Below are positions 63,176 through 64,000 of a stretch of 64,000 bases of DNA, one piece after another. Location: NCBI RefSeq assembly GCF_051014685.1, contig NC_135056.1:2914001-2978000 (forward strand), read 5' to 3'. Under the pieces are notes generated by a model. That model worked only from the letters and a program-made list of their open reading frames with translations, did no database searches and was not told the DNA's origin. Origin of the DNA: Ptiloglossa arizonensis. Lineage: Eukaryota > Arthropoda > Insecta > Hymenoptera > Colletidae. Position 1 is the first letter of the stretch; every line of letters begins with the position of its first letter. The position numbers and the translations under genes were made by a program.

Positions 63176-64000
63176 AATGGTTATGTGACCCAATGATATT
63201 AATATATCCTTATGTTGCAAACAATATCCCTCAAACAACGTACTTTCGTTGTTTCAACTACCCCATAAATATCTCCTACCTTCAGGTCTTGCGTGGATTT
63301 AGTATGAGGTAGATTTACTAACATATAACGTCCATTTAGTAGATATTGACATTGTTTACGGTTCTTTAGTTTGTAAATATTTTTGACTTACGTTTTTATT
63401 CTTATGGTTTGATTTTGATTTTGCCTTTCCAGGAAAAGAGTAAGGGATCTATTTTAGTTTGTGAGGTATTCAATTTTTACTTCAATTTCTTTTGTGTTGT
63501 CACTTGTGGAAAGGGATACAAAGCTTGTGTATCTAACAAATATTACTTACATAAGAAAACATACCTATTATTGTAATAATGGAAAAATAAATGTTTTTAT
63601 TCCCTTTTTGTACTTTACATTAAATAATAGGAAAGTATAAAGAAAAATTTAAACCTATGCTTATTAAGGAATGGCTGTGTATTTTATGTGCTTAAATTGC
63701 TTCTGTCGTCTTCGTGATTATCAAATTGTTCGCGTCAATTAAAATGTACAATATTTCATAATACATATGGGATTTGTATCATGCATAAAAATCTTTTAAT
63801 ATATCATAGATACAATTAAGTATCAGTTGTAACATACCTTTTGTTAACTTCCCGATGTTGTTAATATTGCTAATAATACATTATTATCGATAATGTTAAT
63901 CTATTGGTATTCATATACAGCTTTAGCTATTGTATGCAAGTCAAGCTAACATTTTAAATAGATTCCAAATAATTTAGTGTATATTATATGTTGTTACAGT
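63176..64000. other. AT-rich sequence to the right edge, likely a Nup58 intron
   Basis: No coding frame was seen. A polypyrimidine-like TGTTGTTACAG ends one base before the window does and could be the acceptor of the next Nup58 exon. Confidence 0.35.

Overview
The window is AT-rich eukaryotic nuclear DNA with small exons, GT-AG introns, and transposon debris between genes. The protein families and a nuclear copy of mitochondrial DNA point to an insect, most likely a hymenopteran (bee, ant or wasp). That placement is an inference from gene content, base composition, the COX1-trnL2-COX2-trnK order and a trnK anticodon that reads TTT. It was not tested by a search.

Four nuclear protein genes can be rebuilt exon by exon. 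(1) A C6orf89/BRAP-like membrane protein lies on + at 6800-12792, in five exons with a 4.3 kb last intron. (2) A Tmem41b (stasimon) ER scramblase lies on - at 13439-15306, in four exons; it converges on gene 1 with about 650 bases between the stops. (3) small optic lobes (calpain-D) lies on - at 37900-44507, in eleven exons, with seven RanBP2-type zinc fingers, a complete Cys/His/Asn calpain core and the SOL C-terminal domain. (4) An Nup58-type FG nucleoporin starts on + at 60134 and runs off the right edge. A tRNA-Arg(TCT) gene sits at 45617-45689. Two weak exon-like reading frames near 16.8 and 17.9 kb, and one near 6.4 kb, are not assigned.

The rest is mostly mobile-element material. 2.5-5.6 kb: a GC-rich R1-clade LINE remnant with long poly-G runs; smaller LINE pieces at 17.0 and 56.2 kb. 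19.4-23.6 kb: a nested system of direct and inverted repeats, abutting a NUMT (23.67-24.79 kb) whose COX2 is still open in the mitochondrial code. 25.86-26.23 and 61.0-61.45 kb: Tc1-like transposase fragments. 27.05-29.05 kb: hairpins and scrambled pieces of a retroelement envelope gene. 29.21-29.45 kb: a hAT-like MITE. 31.6-32.7 kb: a decayed ISXO2/Merlin-like transposase. 45.97-48.81 kb: a whole piggyBac element with TTAA ends, carrying a 23-bp minisatellite inside its transposase. 49.5-51.15 kb: LTR sequence. 52.02-52.67 kb: a piggyBac-type MITE. 53.2-56 kb: LTR and gag debris. 57.5-59.8 kb: two inverted repeat arms flanking a long CT microsatellite.

The four genes do not form a pathway together. 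Tmem41b and the C6orf89-like gene both encode endomembrane proteins, but being neighbours does not show a shared role. No clearly new molecular system was found. The best candidates for follow-up are the nested 1-kb inverted repeats, the piggyBac with its internal minisatellite, the intact-frame NUMT, and the inverted envelope fragments.
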